Below the pieces are notes generated by a model. It was not told the origin of the DNA, ran no database searches, and worked only from the letters and a program-made list of their open reading frames with translations. This document shows, piece by piece, positions 1 to 8,202 of a stretch of DNA of 64,000 nt. Positions within the stretch are counted from its first letter, which is position 1. Every line of letters begins with the position of its first letter. The DNA comes from an uncultured Microscilla sp. (GTDB lineage Bacteria > Bacteroidota > Bacteroidia > Cytophagales > Microscillaceae). Location of the stretch: the NCBI RefSeq assembly GCF_947493425.1, contig NZ_CANLRP010000005.1, forward strand, positions 62,001 to 126,000, read 5' to 3'. The translations under genes were made by a program, and so were the position numbers.

Positions 1-416
1 TCAACGCGAACGAGTGGAATGTTGAAAAATATATCGGGCTTCTTCAACGGGCTCAATTCAATATCTACGATACGTCCACCCCGTTTGGGTTTCTGGCAAA
101 CGCTGTTTATGAATCACCCACCTCTCAGGGAGGAAAAGGTGGTGATGGACAAGCAGCACTCAAAGCAGCTTTAGACGCCTTATACACGGAGAAATACCTC
201 CCCACAAATTTTACACAAGAGCAAATTATAAATTACGATTATAACCATACAGTGGATGATTTTAGGAACTGGTTACTTGCCCAAGGCTATACCTACAAAG
301 TCATAAAACAGGCTGTAGCCGCTGAAAGGTCTTATTCGGATATAAATGAGGTAAAACCTATTACAGATGAAGATATTAATAAGCTGCTAGACACCTCCTA
401 TAAAGTACTTGACTGA
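1..416 (+). CDS. C-terminal part of an unrecognised protein, cut by the window start
   Basis: An open frame runs from the first bases (codons begin at base 3) without interruption to TGA at 414-416, about 137 residues. It reads NANEWNVEKYIGLL at the start and ends DTSYKVLD. It has no membrane segment and contains a short Gly-rich stretch (SQGGKGGDGQ) in the middle, followed by acidic, helical-looking sequence. I do not recognise the family. The start codon lies outside the window, so length, signal peptide and operon partners are unknown. Codon use and continuity make it a credible real gene end rather than chance. Confidence 0.7.
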   Translation, partial: NANEWNVEKYIGLLQRAQFNIYDTSTPFGFLANAVYESPTSQGGKGGDGQAALKAALDALYTEKYLPTNFTQEQIINYDYNHTVDDFRNWLLAQGYTYKVIKQAVAAERSYSDINEVKPITDEDINKLLDTSYKVLD

Positions 417-995
417 TGATAGCTTGGAAAGTAAAGTCATCTGTTTATCTGACTAGAGCTATTTAAAATATAGCAGATCATACATAGGGGCTAAATGAGT
501 AATACAAGGGAGCGTTCATTTAATTGTGCTTTTTGAAAAAAAATACTGATAATCAGCAGGTTAAATTTTCTAGACATAGCGTTGTGAACGCTCCCTAATA
601 CAATATCAAACAATAATTAGCGAATGTTGAATTTCGCCTTAACATCTCTCGGCATTTGCTGTTCGGTAGATAATATTGTTGAAAATCATTCATTGGCATT
701 CATCATTCGCTATTCAATCGATTCATTATTTAGCTTCTAAACTATCAGAATGCTTCATTTATCTAACACTACCTGAGTAATTAATTTAAGTTGCAAGTTA
801 CAACTAAGTAGCCAAGTGATATAAAGGCATGAAATTGTAGTGGAACAAGAACTATTTGAAGCATTAAAGAATAGAAGGGGGTTGCTGGGAGAAAAAAGAA
901 AATACCCAAATAATCTACTCAAGCAAAACACTCAAAACTGCTGGCAGTTCAAGAAGAAAACAGGCAGCAGACCTAACCAGGCAAAGCCAATTAAG
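417..995. other. Non-coding spacer
   Basis: About 580 bases without a credible gene. Just after the stop of the first gene there is a weak stem (ATAGCT at 419 against AGCTAT at 456) that could be a terminator. The middle holds a miniature mobile element (508-595). The rest is AT-rich with no start-stop frame I would support; an 88-codon GTG frame at 840 overlaps the 3' end of the next gene on the other strand and looks like chance. Confidence 0.6.
508..595. mobile_element. 88-bp miniature element with 11-bp terminal inverted repeats and 8-bp target duplication
   Basis: The element begins GGGAGCGTTCA (508-518) and ends with the exact reverse complement TGAACGCTCCC (585-595). It is flanked on both sides by the direct repeat TAATACAA (500-507 and 596-603). 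An 88-bp unit with perfect inverted ends and an 8-bp duplication is the hallmark of a non-autonomous (MITE-like) transposition. An 8-bp duplication is known for families such as ISL3, IS66 and IS256; which one moved it is not shown. No transposase is present in the window. Confidence 0.75.
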
Positions 996-1613
996 CTAGT
1001 CAACACAAGTTTTATTGTAATAGTCTACCACTTGCGACACTTTACGTATTTGCTTCTTTTTGATTTTTTCTTGAAGGCTAAGGCAGTCGAAGAAGTACTT
1101 GACTAACGTCTTTCTTTTCAAGCCGAATAGTCCCTGAGTGGCTCTAATGAAAAATTGATCTTCCTCTTTTCTAAACAAATCCATCCAAGACGAGCCGGCT
1201 TCGCCTTGTTCCCACCATTCTAAGTAATAATGGCTCAGTTTTCCTTTACTAATCACCCGCAAAAAATGCCTTTCTCCATTTTTAGGATCAATATCATATC
1301 GAGGATTTAGTAGGGTAATCCCTCGCGACGATTGGCTGAGCCAAAACCCTTCATAGTTGGTATTGTTCACATTAAAAGCTGCAACATTAGCCCTTTTATA
1401 TTTTTTTCGATTTCCTTGTGTATCAGTAAATCGAATCTTTTTATAATACCGAGGGGTTACTTTGCGCTGATTTACATGTTCTACTTTGCCATATAGGGTG
1501 TCGCCAGAGTTAAGTACTATATAGTGTAATGAATGGCTGGTTTGCGCCCTTGAGGTAGGGAGGTTTATCCATAGTAGGGTAGTAAGAAGAGTAAAAATTT
1601 TGATAATTTTCAT
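996..1613 (-). CDS. Secreted protein of unknown function
   Basis: 205 residues. It starts with a classical signal peptide (Lys-rich MKIIK, hydrophobic IFTLLTTLLWINL, then a likely cleavage after SRA-Q near residue 24). The mature part opens with a beta-rich stretch that includes SGDTLYGKVEHV and later basic stretches (RNRKKYKR-like). Small secreted proteins with a 'GDTLxGKV' opening are common in Cytophagales, but I know no assigned function. It stands alone: convergent with nothing, with about 460 bases of AT-rich upstream sequence. The start at 1613 is supported by the signal peptide beginning exactly there. Confidence 0.75.
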   Translation of the reverse strand: MKIIKIFTLLTTLLWINLPTSRAQTSHSLHYIVLNSGDTLYGKVEHVNQRKVTPRYYKKIRFTDTQGNRKKYKRANVAAFNVNNTNYEGFWLSQSSRGITLLNPRYDIDPKNGERHFLRVISKGKLSHYYLEWWEQGEAGSSWMDLFRKEEDQFFIRATQGLFGLKRKTLVKYFFDCLSLQEKIKKKQIRKVSQVVDYYNKTCVD

Positions 1614-2074
1614 AATTGTAACTAAGGTAGTATGCTTTAGTACTAAACCAATTTCAATTTATTTGATAACGTATAGGACTACAAACACGGCTACCCAATC
1701 GTTTTTTTCTTTCAATGGATAGAGTAATTGTTGTACTCTCTATAATAACATACGTTCTTCTGGCACACTCTCTCAATTTCTTTATAACAAGTTGACTTGT
1801 TCATATACAATGTGGAGGGAGCTTCTTTGGTAGCAAATCAGGACAGACATTTTCTAAAACTAATCAAAGGTATCAAATTCGGACATTTTATTTTTTGTAA
1901 AACTAGGGGAAGTCCAGTGTCTTCTTGTCTTTATTACAAAACAAGTAAGTTTATTAAATATGCTATGCTACAAGATAAGTAAAGGCATAATTATTGAAAA
2001 CAATAGTCCATCAAGTAGCATTTCAACAATATTTATCGTGTTGATTATCAAGATATTGACATTAAGAAGAAGAT
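1614..2074. other. Spacer between divergent genes
   Basis: 461 bases between two divergently transcribed secreted/lipoprotein genes; it must hold both promoters. I see AT-rich sequence and short palindromes (TTTAGTACTAAA near 1637) but no promoter box convincing enough to place. Two short plus-strand frames (1797-1982 and 1960-2151) overlap each other and the lipoprotein start and look like chance. Confidence 0.5.
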
Positions 2075-2521
2075 ATGAAGTTAGTAAGGCAATATATAAA
2101 TATTTTACCCATCATTTTGTTGAGTTTTATGTTCACTCTTTCGTCGTGTGACGCTACTAAGGAGCAAGACGTGACTCCAGTGGCTTTAGATGGCACCTGG
2201 CAATTGATAGGCTATCAGAATACTGCCGGAAAGCTTGAACAAAACACTGAAAATATTAACGAAAACCCTATCATTGCTTTTAAGCAAGGTGATTATGGTG
2301 GGTCTACCCTACACAATGCCTACACAGGCAGCTATACCCTTATCAATAATCAGTATTTAGTACTGACTACTCCAGTGAGTACCCTCACTACCGAGTCGCA
2401 ATGGGGCGTAAAATTTCTGGAAAGTTTGCCTCAAGCTGAAAATTACAGCATAGACAATCAATTATTGTATATGGCTTTAAAAGGTGGTGAGGTTCGTATG
2501 GTATTTCAAAAAATGAAATAA
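2075..2521 (+). CDS. META-domain-like lipoprotein
   Basis: 148 residues. The N-terminus is a lipoprotein signal peptide with lipobox LSSC (Cys25), so the protein should be anchored to a membrane. The mature part resembles the META/HslJ-type small beta domain: an opening Trp-containing 'GTWQLIGYQN', a middle 'GSTLHNAYTGSYTLINNQYLVLTT', then 'WGVKFLESLPQAENYSIDNQLLYMAL' and a closing hydrophobic strand. META domains are found in heat-shock and stress-related envelope proteins; their ligand is usually unknown. It is monocistronic and is followed by a 230-base spacer before a convergent regulator gene. Confidence 0.7.
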   Translation: MKLVRQYINILPIILLSFMFTLSSCDATKEQDVTPVALDGTWQLIGYQNTAGKLEQNTENINENPIIAFKQGDYGGSTLHNAYTGSYTLINNQYLVLTTPVSTLTTESQWGVKFLESLPQAENYSIDNQLLYMALKGGEVRMVFQKMK

Positions 2522-2751
2522 AAAGCAGGCTAAAACTATGTGGGTTATACCAGTCCGCAGCTATTTGTTTGAATGGTGGTTACTTTCTTGTTTTAAATGT
2601 TTTAAATTTATTTTGTTTATTTGAATTATCTTCAATTTACTGTCTATATATCTCTAAATGCTGCGAACTGGATTAATTGGGTCTTGGTTGCATAAAAACT
2701 CCCTGTTTTTGGTTTACGGTCTATTTACAGGACGAAAACCTGGCAATCAAA

Positions 2752-3561
2752 TTATTTACGAACGCGTCGTTCCATTTTAATATCTTGAAGCTCATCTTCT
2801 AAGCGCGAAAAAGCAGATTTTAGTTCTTGCAATGAAGTGACACTATCATCAGGCATATCACGACTAATATAAGCAGCAAACTTCCAAATCTCTACTACTT
2901 CGTCAGCGGGTACCTCATAAGGTTGATAAGCAATGTTAGACGATTTTAACAAAAATGTACCTCTTTCGGTAATTTTGTTGTACACCTTCTTAAGTACTAC
3001 TCCATCATTTTTTGCCACCACTACACAAGTTTGTCCTTCTTGTACATCGTTCCAGTTTGCTACATATTCGCCAATAACAATAGACTCTGGCAGTAACGGT
3101 AACATAGATTCTCCGGCAATTTCAAAGGCACGGTAAGTTCTACCTTCAGGTAAGAAGGGCAATTGATACTTGGGCAAATCTTTCAAATACTCTGCATCTG
3201 CATACCCTTTGGTATATCCAGCAGCGGCTTTTTCGGGCACCAACTCAATATTTTCATTGTTTTCGCGGTCAGTGGTAATAGTTAGAATGCGTAAGTTCTC
3301 GGCAGAAGCATATTTTTTCACTTCTTTTTGTTGCTGAAGATCTACATCTCCTAAGGTTGCTAATTCGACATTTAGCAATTGATCTAATGTAATGTTAAAA
3401 TACTGAGCAATTCTATTCATCACTACCAACTTAGGCTCAGCGCGTCCATCTTCATACGAAGAAATAGCACTACGAGTAATACCAAGTGCATTTGCAAGGT
3501 TTTCCTGAGTTTGCTTTCCATTGCGCTCTCTCAGGTGTTTTAAATTTTTGCTCAAAAACAT
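2752..3561 (-). CDS. XRE-type repressor with S24 (LexA/CI-like) self-cleavage domain
   Basis: 269 residues. Residues 5-65 form a helix-turn-helix of the XRE/Cro type (TQENLANALGITRSAISSYE). The C-terminal half is an S24 peptidase-like domain: Ala114-Gly115 is a plausible self-cleavage bond, Ser152 sits in the GESM motif, and Lys191/192 fits the partner lysine. Spacings (37 residues cleavage-to-Ser, about 39 Ser-to-Lys) are close to those of LexA. A charged helix follows (residues 235-269). Such proteins repress stress or prophage-like genes and are inactivated on RecA activation; whether that holds here is inference. No recognisable target operon lies beside it; the nearest gene (3794) is divergent and is a possible target. 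Confidence 0.85.
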   Translation of the reverse strand: MFLSKNLKHLRERNGKQTQENLANALGITRSAISSYEDGRAEPKLVVMNRIAQYFNITLDQLLNVELATLGDVDLQQQKEVKKYASAENLRILTITTDRENNENIELVPEKAAAGYTKGYADAEYLKDLPKYQLPFLPEGRTYRAFEIAGESMLPLLPESIVIGEYVANWNDVQEGQTCVVVAKNDGVVLKKVYNKITERGTFLLKSSNIAYQPYEVPADEVVEIWKFAAYISRDMPDDSVTSLQELKSAFSRLEDELQDIKMERRVRK

Positions 3562-3793
3562 ATCAAAAAAATGTTAAAAATATTGGCTAATAATTTTCCT
3601 ATTCGGTATATTTGCTAACAAATTTAGCAAGCTAATCGGTCATTTGCAAGGTTTAAACGCTAAAATTATTAACAATCAACCACTTACAATGAGCAAAGCA
3701 TAAAAGTTTGTCAAAAAAAATAATTTAAAGTCAGTCAGATAAGAAAAATACTACGGGTTTATGAAAAAAAATTAAATAAAAATATCTGAGGTC

Positions 3794-4321
3794 ATGATTA
3801 CAGCACAACAAACAGCGAAACCAAAAACAACACAACGAACACGAAAAACTCAGCAAAAAAAAACTACCAGAAAAACCAGTACAACAAAAAAGAGTGTAAC
3901 ACCTAAAAAGAAAACTCCCCCTGTCACTACTATTGACATGGCAGATGTGTTTACTTCAGGGGCTACCAAGAGTATAGTATTATTGCTGATTATTTCGTTT
4001 AATGTGGTTGTATTACGCAACAGTTTTTTACTATCGGCTCCACCGATGGGTTTTTCGGGTGACATCAAAATAGACGCTTTGTTATATGGCCTAGCCATTA
4101 GTGTCTTGATGGTGATTATCTTATTTCATGAAGATCAATGGAAAAATGCTTTTTGTCCAGGGGCCATTACTTTGTATGCCGATACTTTAATTCTAATCCT
4201 GTATATGAAGTGGTTTGAATTTATGCTAGGCAAGTGGTTATCTATGTGGCTATTGAGTGGTTTGCTCATAGCAATGCCGGTAATGGGTTTGTTTATTATG
4301 GTAATAATGCTAAAAAAATAA
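3794..4321 (+). CDS. Membrane protein with a histone-H1-like basic tail
   Basis: 175 residues in two very different parts. Residues 9-40 are dense in Lys, Arg and Thr (repeated KTTRKT/TKKS/PKKK units) with almost no acidic residues, like the DNA-binding tails of H1-like proteins. Residues 59-172 are hydrophobic with about four membrane segments (59-80, 94-112, 122-139, 148-172). By the positive-inside rule the basic tail should be cytoplasmic, where it could touch DNA or acidic phospholipid. I do not recognise a family. It is divergent from the S24 repressor with 232 bases between them. The ATG at 3794 is chosen because the basic tail starts there and no earlier start fits. Confidence 0.7.
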   Translation: MITAQQTAKPKTTQRTRKTQQKKTTRKTSTTKKSVTPKKKTPPVTTIDMADVFTSGATKSIVLLLIISFNVVVLRNSFLLSAPPMGFSGDIKIDALLYGLAISVLMVIILFHEDQWKNAFCPGAITLYADTLILILYMKWFEFMLGKWLSMWLLSGLLIAMPVMGLFIMVIMLKK

Positions 4322-4724
4322 AGCTGTCCTATTATAATCAATACTCCGCAGTGATTTTAGTCAAAGTTGATTATCAAATGGTTATAAGTTTAAAAACTAT
4401 TTAATTCCGTGTTTAGACGTAAAACCGAAACCCTTTGAAAAATAAAGCAAGTACGCAAATTTAATATACGCCATTGGTTTACAATGATTAATAGGGTAAA
4501 CATTTACTCGAATCCGCTATGGACTACGGACTAAATGCTATGGACTATTGATAATACCTCAGGGAGGTCATTGCCGCAAGGGTTGAAACCTGTCAATAAA
4601 TTATGAACAATTTGATTTATATTTATTGACAGGTTTATTTAATTTCAAATGTGCTGAATCATATCAACACTAGTCAAGCTGCTTATTAGTCAGAATTAGT
4701 TCACAACTTACTTTTTACAATCCG
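4322..4724. other. Spacer with short direct repeats and a strong hairpin
   Basis: 403 bases without a gene. It contains two copies of GCTATGGACTA (4516-4526 and 4537-4547) and a perfect 16-bp inverted repeat (4586-4601 / 4621-4636) described separately. The promoter of the 1047-residue gene that follows is presumably between the hairpin and 4725, but no clear box is seen. Confidence 0.6.
4586..4636. repeat. Perfect 16-bp inverted repeat (hairpin)
   Basis: AAACCTGTCAATAAAT at 4586-4601 is exactly repeated in reverse complement at 4621-4636, with a 19-base loop. No short direct duplication flanks it. It may be a terminator for the preceding membrane-protein gene (265 bases upstream), a regulatory hairpin for the following gene, or a miniature element that has lost its duplication. 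Confidence 0.7.
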
Positions 4725-7700
4725 ATGAAATTCCCCTTTAAAAACAACCTTTTCTATAACTTAAAATCTACACTTCATCATGAAGAAGAGCTTGAAGAGC
4801 CATTGAACCATTACAATGACAGTGAGGAAACTCAGGAAACACCTTTAAATATACTACAGGAACCAGCTATAGAGTATGGTAGATACGACCCTCCTGATAC
4901 ACAGGTGGTGATTCAAAAAATCGAGATTAATCAAGCAAATGAAATAAATGAAGCCACCCCAAAAAAACCCAAGGTAGTGTGGGGCAATGCCGAAAGTCCT
5001 GCTAAAATAAAATTAAAGTTTACTACAGTACCAGCCCCTCAATCCCTTGAGGAATTGGCTTTTTTCAGGATTGATTTAATGCGCTCTTTGTCTGGTAAAG
5101 ACTTTACTTTTGTCAATGCACTGGCAAAGTTTAAAGACTCAGGATCAACGCGTAACTACCGTAACAAAACAATTGTACTACCACCCGATTTGGAAGATGG
5201 TTCTTATTTTTTACGCATTATTGCTTTAGATGAGGAGGAACTTCCGCTTAATATAGAAGAGGAGGCTTTGCAAGAAGAACTAGTACACACTCAAAAAATA
5301 AGCAGTGATACTGACACTTTTTTCTTTACCCAAATACAAGAAAATATCTCCTCTATAGAAAATTTAATGCTTAGCAATGATGCCTCCAATGAGCTACCAC
5401 CAGCCAATGAGGTAACTAGTTCGCTCAAACATTGGTTATATGCTTTTATCAAGCTAAGGCTGCAAAATATCATTGAGGCTACTCCTGTCACTGGTACTAC
5501 TGGGTTTCGGCTACAAACCAGTCGAGGCAAACACTTAGAAAGTATTTATGAAACGATTCTAAAACCTGCCAATAAGTCGTTAAAAATTCAACTGCCCGAA
5601 AAACTGGCGATCATAGAACAGTGTATGCTTGCCAACCCTGAACAAGTAGACCCATTGCTAATTGATGTTAAAAACCATGGACCATTACGCGAGGGAGCCA
5701 TTACCCTTACTGAAGTAGCTGAAGGAGAAAACGATTGGATTCCAGCCTCATTTAGGGTAAAACGTACCGAAGTATTTACTGCCATTCGTACTAGTGCTAC
5801 TGACAATAAAGGGGTGTGGGAAACCTTTGCAATATATAATCATATTGAACTCATTAGAGATTATGTAGAAGAGTATGAACACTGGCTAAACAAGGTGCTG
5901 CGCAAACTCAAAAAAATAGAAGAGCTGGAACCCGAAGAACAGGAGGATGTATATGAAATGCTGCAAGTAGTGCAAAACCTTGATTTGATTCAAACAAGAA
6001 CGCTTTTGCCTAATCAAAAAATAGAGACAGTATTTTTACAATCTCCACTACACCCCTTACGAATGATGTGGAGCCTTAACCTTTGGAATTGGTACCAGGA
6101 ATGGGAAGAGGAATTGCTCACTATAGAAGAAGGATATGCGACCTGGGTAGAAGCTATGCAAGAGTACTTAGAACTGATGATGCCTCAAAACAACCCCCTG
6201 CTGATGAGCATAGAGGATAAGGTATATCAATATACAGGAGAACTTGCGCACGGGTGGGGAATATATACTCTGGCAAACCAAGCAACCAAAGCAGCCACTG
6301 AACTCAACACGCAACCTCACCTCTTAAGGTATTGGCAAGAAGTGTTTAACCTTGCTCCTGTTTACAATTCATCGGCTCTAAATGCTGAAGAGGTTATTGG
6401 GCAAATTCAAAGCTATTTGGTACGTTACCCAGAGAAAAAAGAACTTTTAGTCAATGTATTAAATGCAGATACTGGACAGTCACTGGCTGAAGCTATTTAC
6501 TGGCTTGCTAACCAACCCGAAACTCAGGATTTGCAATATACGCTACTCCTATTTGCCAATGATTATGCATTGGGTAAAGTCGGTAATGCTTTTGAACTAC
6601 TTGCTACTGAAACTCCTGAGCTATTTGAGCAAGTAAAGGTGGGGGTAGTAAACATCGAAGAGTTTTTCAAAACACCCGAAGAGTTTAGCAGTGATCTCAC
6701 TTTTTTGGTACAACCATTCAGCGCTCAACCTATTTTATTAGCCTCTGATTTTGACAAAGCTGCACCTACTCAATTACAGGAAGGACTGCTTCAGGCTCCT
6801 GCATTGCTTACTCAGGTCAACGGACAAATCAAGGTAAGTCGATGGGTAACCTCTACAGCTCACTTTATCAACGAAGATGCTCCCGAAGATGTGCTTTATC
6901 TACATAAAGGCTTTGAACTTTGGCAGCAACTAGTAGTCACTAACCTTGCCGGACAAGTATCAGGTGCTACCCCTGCCACTCAACTAGTGCTCACTTTACC
7001 TCAAAAAGTATTATTTGACAAAGCCAGTGAAGCTTCGGAATGGGTCATTGTTAAAGACAATCATATTACCCCAGACTTGTTTGATTTTTCGCCTAATAAA
7101 CATCAGTTGCCTCAACTTGTGGCTCAAGATATAAGCAGTGGCATAGTAGTTACCAAACAAACAGGTAGCCCTTTGGAAACTATAGATTTCCAATTACGCG
7201 ATATTGGGCACAATTGGTCTAATTCGCCAGAACGCCTTGAAAAAATGGCAGAGCATCTCGAAGTCAGTGGTTTCCCCTGGTTTGACATGCCTCAACAAGC
7301 CACAGATATGGCGTTGACTAAAATGTTACTGGAAAAGTTTGATTTTCTGAACGATCATTTCATTATACCTGTAGGCAAACACCCCCAATGGTTTCCCAGC
7401 GAACATCAGGCAAACCTGTTGCTGGTAGCCATGGATACCAACGAACGTAACATCTGGGTACAAATGATTGGGGTAGCCTCTGGTGACAACCTAACTGAAG
7501 ATGAAATGAAGGGGATCAAACAACAAATAAAACGAGACATTGACAATACCTACAAAGCCCTGATGTATTACTTCAAACCTTCATTACTGTTTCCTCATAG
7601 GGCTACACTTATGCACGAGCTTAGGTGTTTTTTGAGCTTTTATATCAAACGAGCTATTCGCTACCAAAGCCTCGACTTTGTGGTAGCAGATCGTTATCAA

Positions 7701-7868
7701 CAGTTTTTAAATGAACTGGAAGCTGGTTATGATGTGATTACGGGCAAGCTTGGAATTATTTATGACCATGTGGGTTTTGGACAGATAGACAAAAAGCAAG
7801 AAGAGAACGATTGGTTGTTTTTTGAGGTAGGTAGCCGCTTTGTTCAAGCACTATTGCAAAATATTTAG
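4725..7868 (+). CDS. Large protein resembling the pre-ATPase region of DptH-type defence proteins
   Basis: 1047 residues, no signal peptide or membrane segment. Residues 1-85 are acidic and low-complexity. Around 90-185 is a beta-sandwich-like segment beginning VVWGNAESP. Residues 345-445 read VWETFAIYNHIELIRDYVEEY, then LDLIQTRTLLPNQ, and end in SPLHPLRMMW, with HPLR at residues 443-446. The C-terminus has HELRCFLSFYIKRAIRY and GYDVITGKLGIIYDHVGFG. From memory these segments match the region ahead of the P-loop ATPase in DptH (phosphorothioation-dependent restriction) and related HerA/FtsK-type defence proteins. No Walker A motif is present, so the ATPase would be absent. No dnd/dpt neighbour is visible. 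It is a stand-alone gene; the family link is moderate, the function unknown. Confidence 0.6.
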   Translation: MKFPFKNNLFYNLKSTLHHEEELEEPLNHYNDSEETQETPLNILQEPAIEYGRYDPPDTQVVIQKIEINQANEINEATPKKPKVVWGNAESPAKIKLKFTTVPAPQSLEELAFFRIDLMRSLSGKDFTFVNALAKFKDSGSTRNYRNKTIVLPPDLEDGSYFLRIIALDEEELPLNIEEEALQEELVHTQKISSDTDTFFFTQIQENISSIENLMLSNDASNELPPANEVTSSLKHWLYAFIKLRLQNIIEATPVTGTTGFRLQTSRGKHLESIYETILKPANKSLKIQLPEKLAIIEQCMLANPEQVDPLLIDVKNHGPLREGAITLTEVAEGENDWIPASFRVKRTEVFTAIRTSATDNKGVWETFAIYNHIELIRDYVEEYEHWLNKVLRKLKKIEELEPEEQEDVYEMLQVVQNLDLIQTRTLLPNQKIETVFLQSPLHPLRMMWSLNLWNWYQEWEEELLTIEEGYATWVEAMQEYLELMMPQNNPLLMSIEDKVYQYTGELAHGWGIYTLANQATKAATELNTQPHLLRYWQEVFNLAPVYNSSALNAEEVIGQIQSYLVRYPEKKELLVNVLNADTGQSLAEAIYWLANQPETQDLQYTLLLFANDYALGKVGNAFELLATETPELFEQVKVGVVNIEEFFKTPEEFSSDLTFLVQPFSAQPILLASDFDKAAPTQLQEGLLQAPALLTQVNGQIKVSRWVTSTAHFINEDAPEDVLYLHKGFELWQQLVVTNLAGQVSGATPATQLVLTLPQKVLFDKASEASEWVIVKDNHITPDLFDFSPNKHQLPQLVAQDISSGIVVTKQTGSPLETIDFQLRDIGHNWSNSPERLEKMAEHLEVSGFPWFDMPQQATDMALTKMLLEKFDFLNDHFIIPVGKHPQWFPSEHQANLLLVAMDTNERNIWVQMIGVASGDNLTEDEMKGIKQQIKRDIDNTYKALMYYFKPSLLFPHRATLMHELRCFLSFYIKRAIRYQSLDFVVADRYQQFLNELEAGYDVITGKLGIIYDHVGFGQIDKKQEENDWLFFEVGSRFVQALLQNI

Positions 7869-8202
7869 ATGAAGGTAAATTTTAAATAGTATATTTGGTA
7901 AGAGCTTGTTTAAAATTCATTGATTAGGTCCCCGAATCAAGTTCGGGACTGTGAGCTTTTACGCGACTTTTATGATTATATATTGTCAAATTTAGCCGTT
8001 GGCAGAGCCCCGAAACAAGTTCGGGATTTATAAACTCGGCACAGCAAAGCTGTAGCCATCGGTTATCAGCAATAGCGTGGCTATTCCTTCAAAATTTGAC
8101 GCATCTAATCCGAAAATTCATCATAAAACCTCCTGTAAACGACCGCTTTAAACAAGCTCTAAGATTGTAACTACTTAATCTTTTTATTTAAACATTACAT
8201 TT
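7869..8202. other. Spacer occupied mainly by a miniature element
   Basis: 334 bases, of which 258 (7902-8159) are the miniature element described separately. About 40 bases remain between its right end and the ATG of the leucine-rich lipoprotein gene, so that gene's promoter may lie in or next to the element. Confidence 0.6.
7902..8159. mobile_element. 258-bp miniature element, GAG-type ends, TAA target duplication
   Basis: Left end GAGCTTGTTTAAA (7902-7914) and right end TTTAAACAAGCTC (8147-8159) are perfect reverse complements. The flanks are TAA (7899-7901) and TAA (8160-8162). Ends beginning GAG with 3-bp TNA duplications are, to my knowledge, typical of the IS1031 group of the IS5 family. 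Inside are two 'GAA(T/A)CAAGTTCGGGA' stems and a palindromic core (CACAGCAAAGCTGT, AATAGCGTGGCTATT) shared with other spacers in this window. No coding capacity. Confidence 0.75.

Noticed and set aside
840-1106. 88-codon plus-strand frame starting with GTG
   Set aside because: It overlaps the 3' end of the secreted-protein gene on the other strand, has no recognisable features and a low-complexity composition.
1797-2151. Two overlapping short plus-strand frames before the META lipoprotein
   Set aside because: They overlap each other and the lipoprotein start in another frame and lack any domain or signal peptide.
4725-7868. A complete DNA phosphorothioation or BREX-type defence system
   Set aside because: No partner genes (dnd, dpt, methylase, helicase) and no P-loop are visible around the DptH-like gene.
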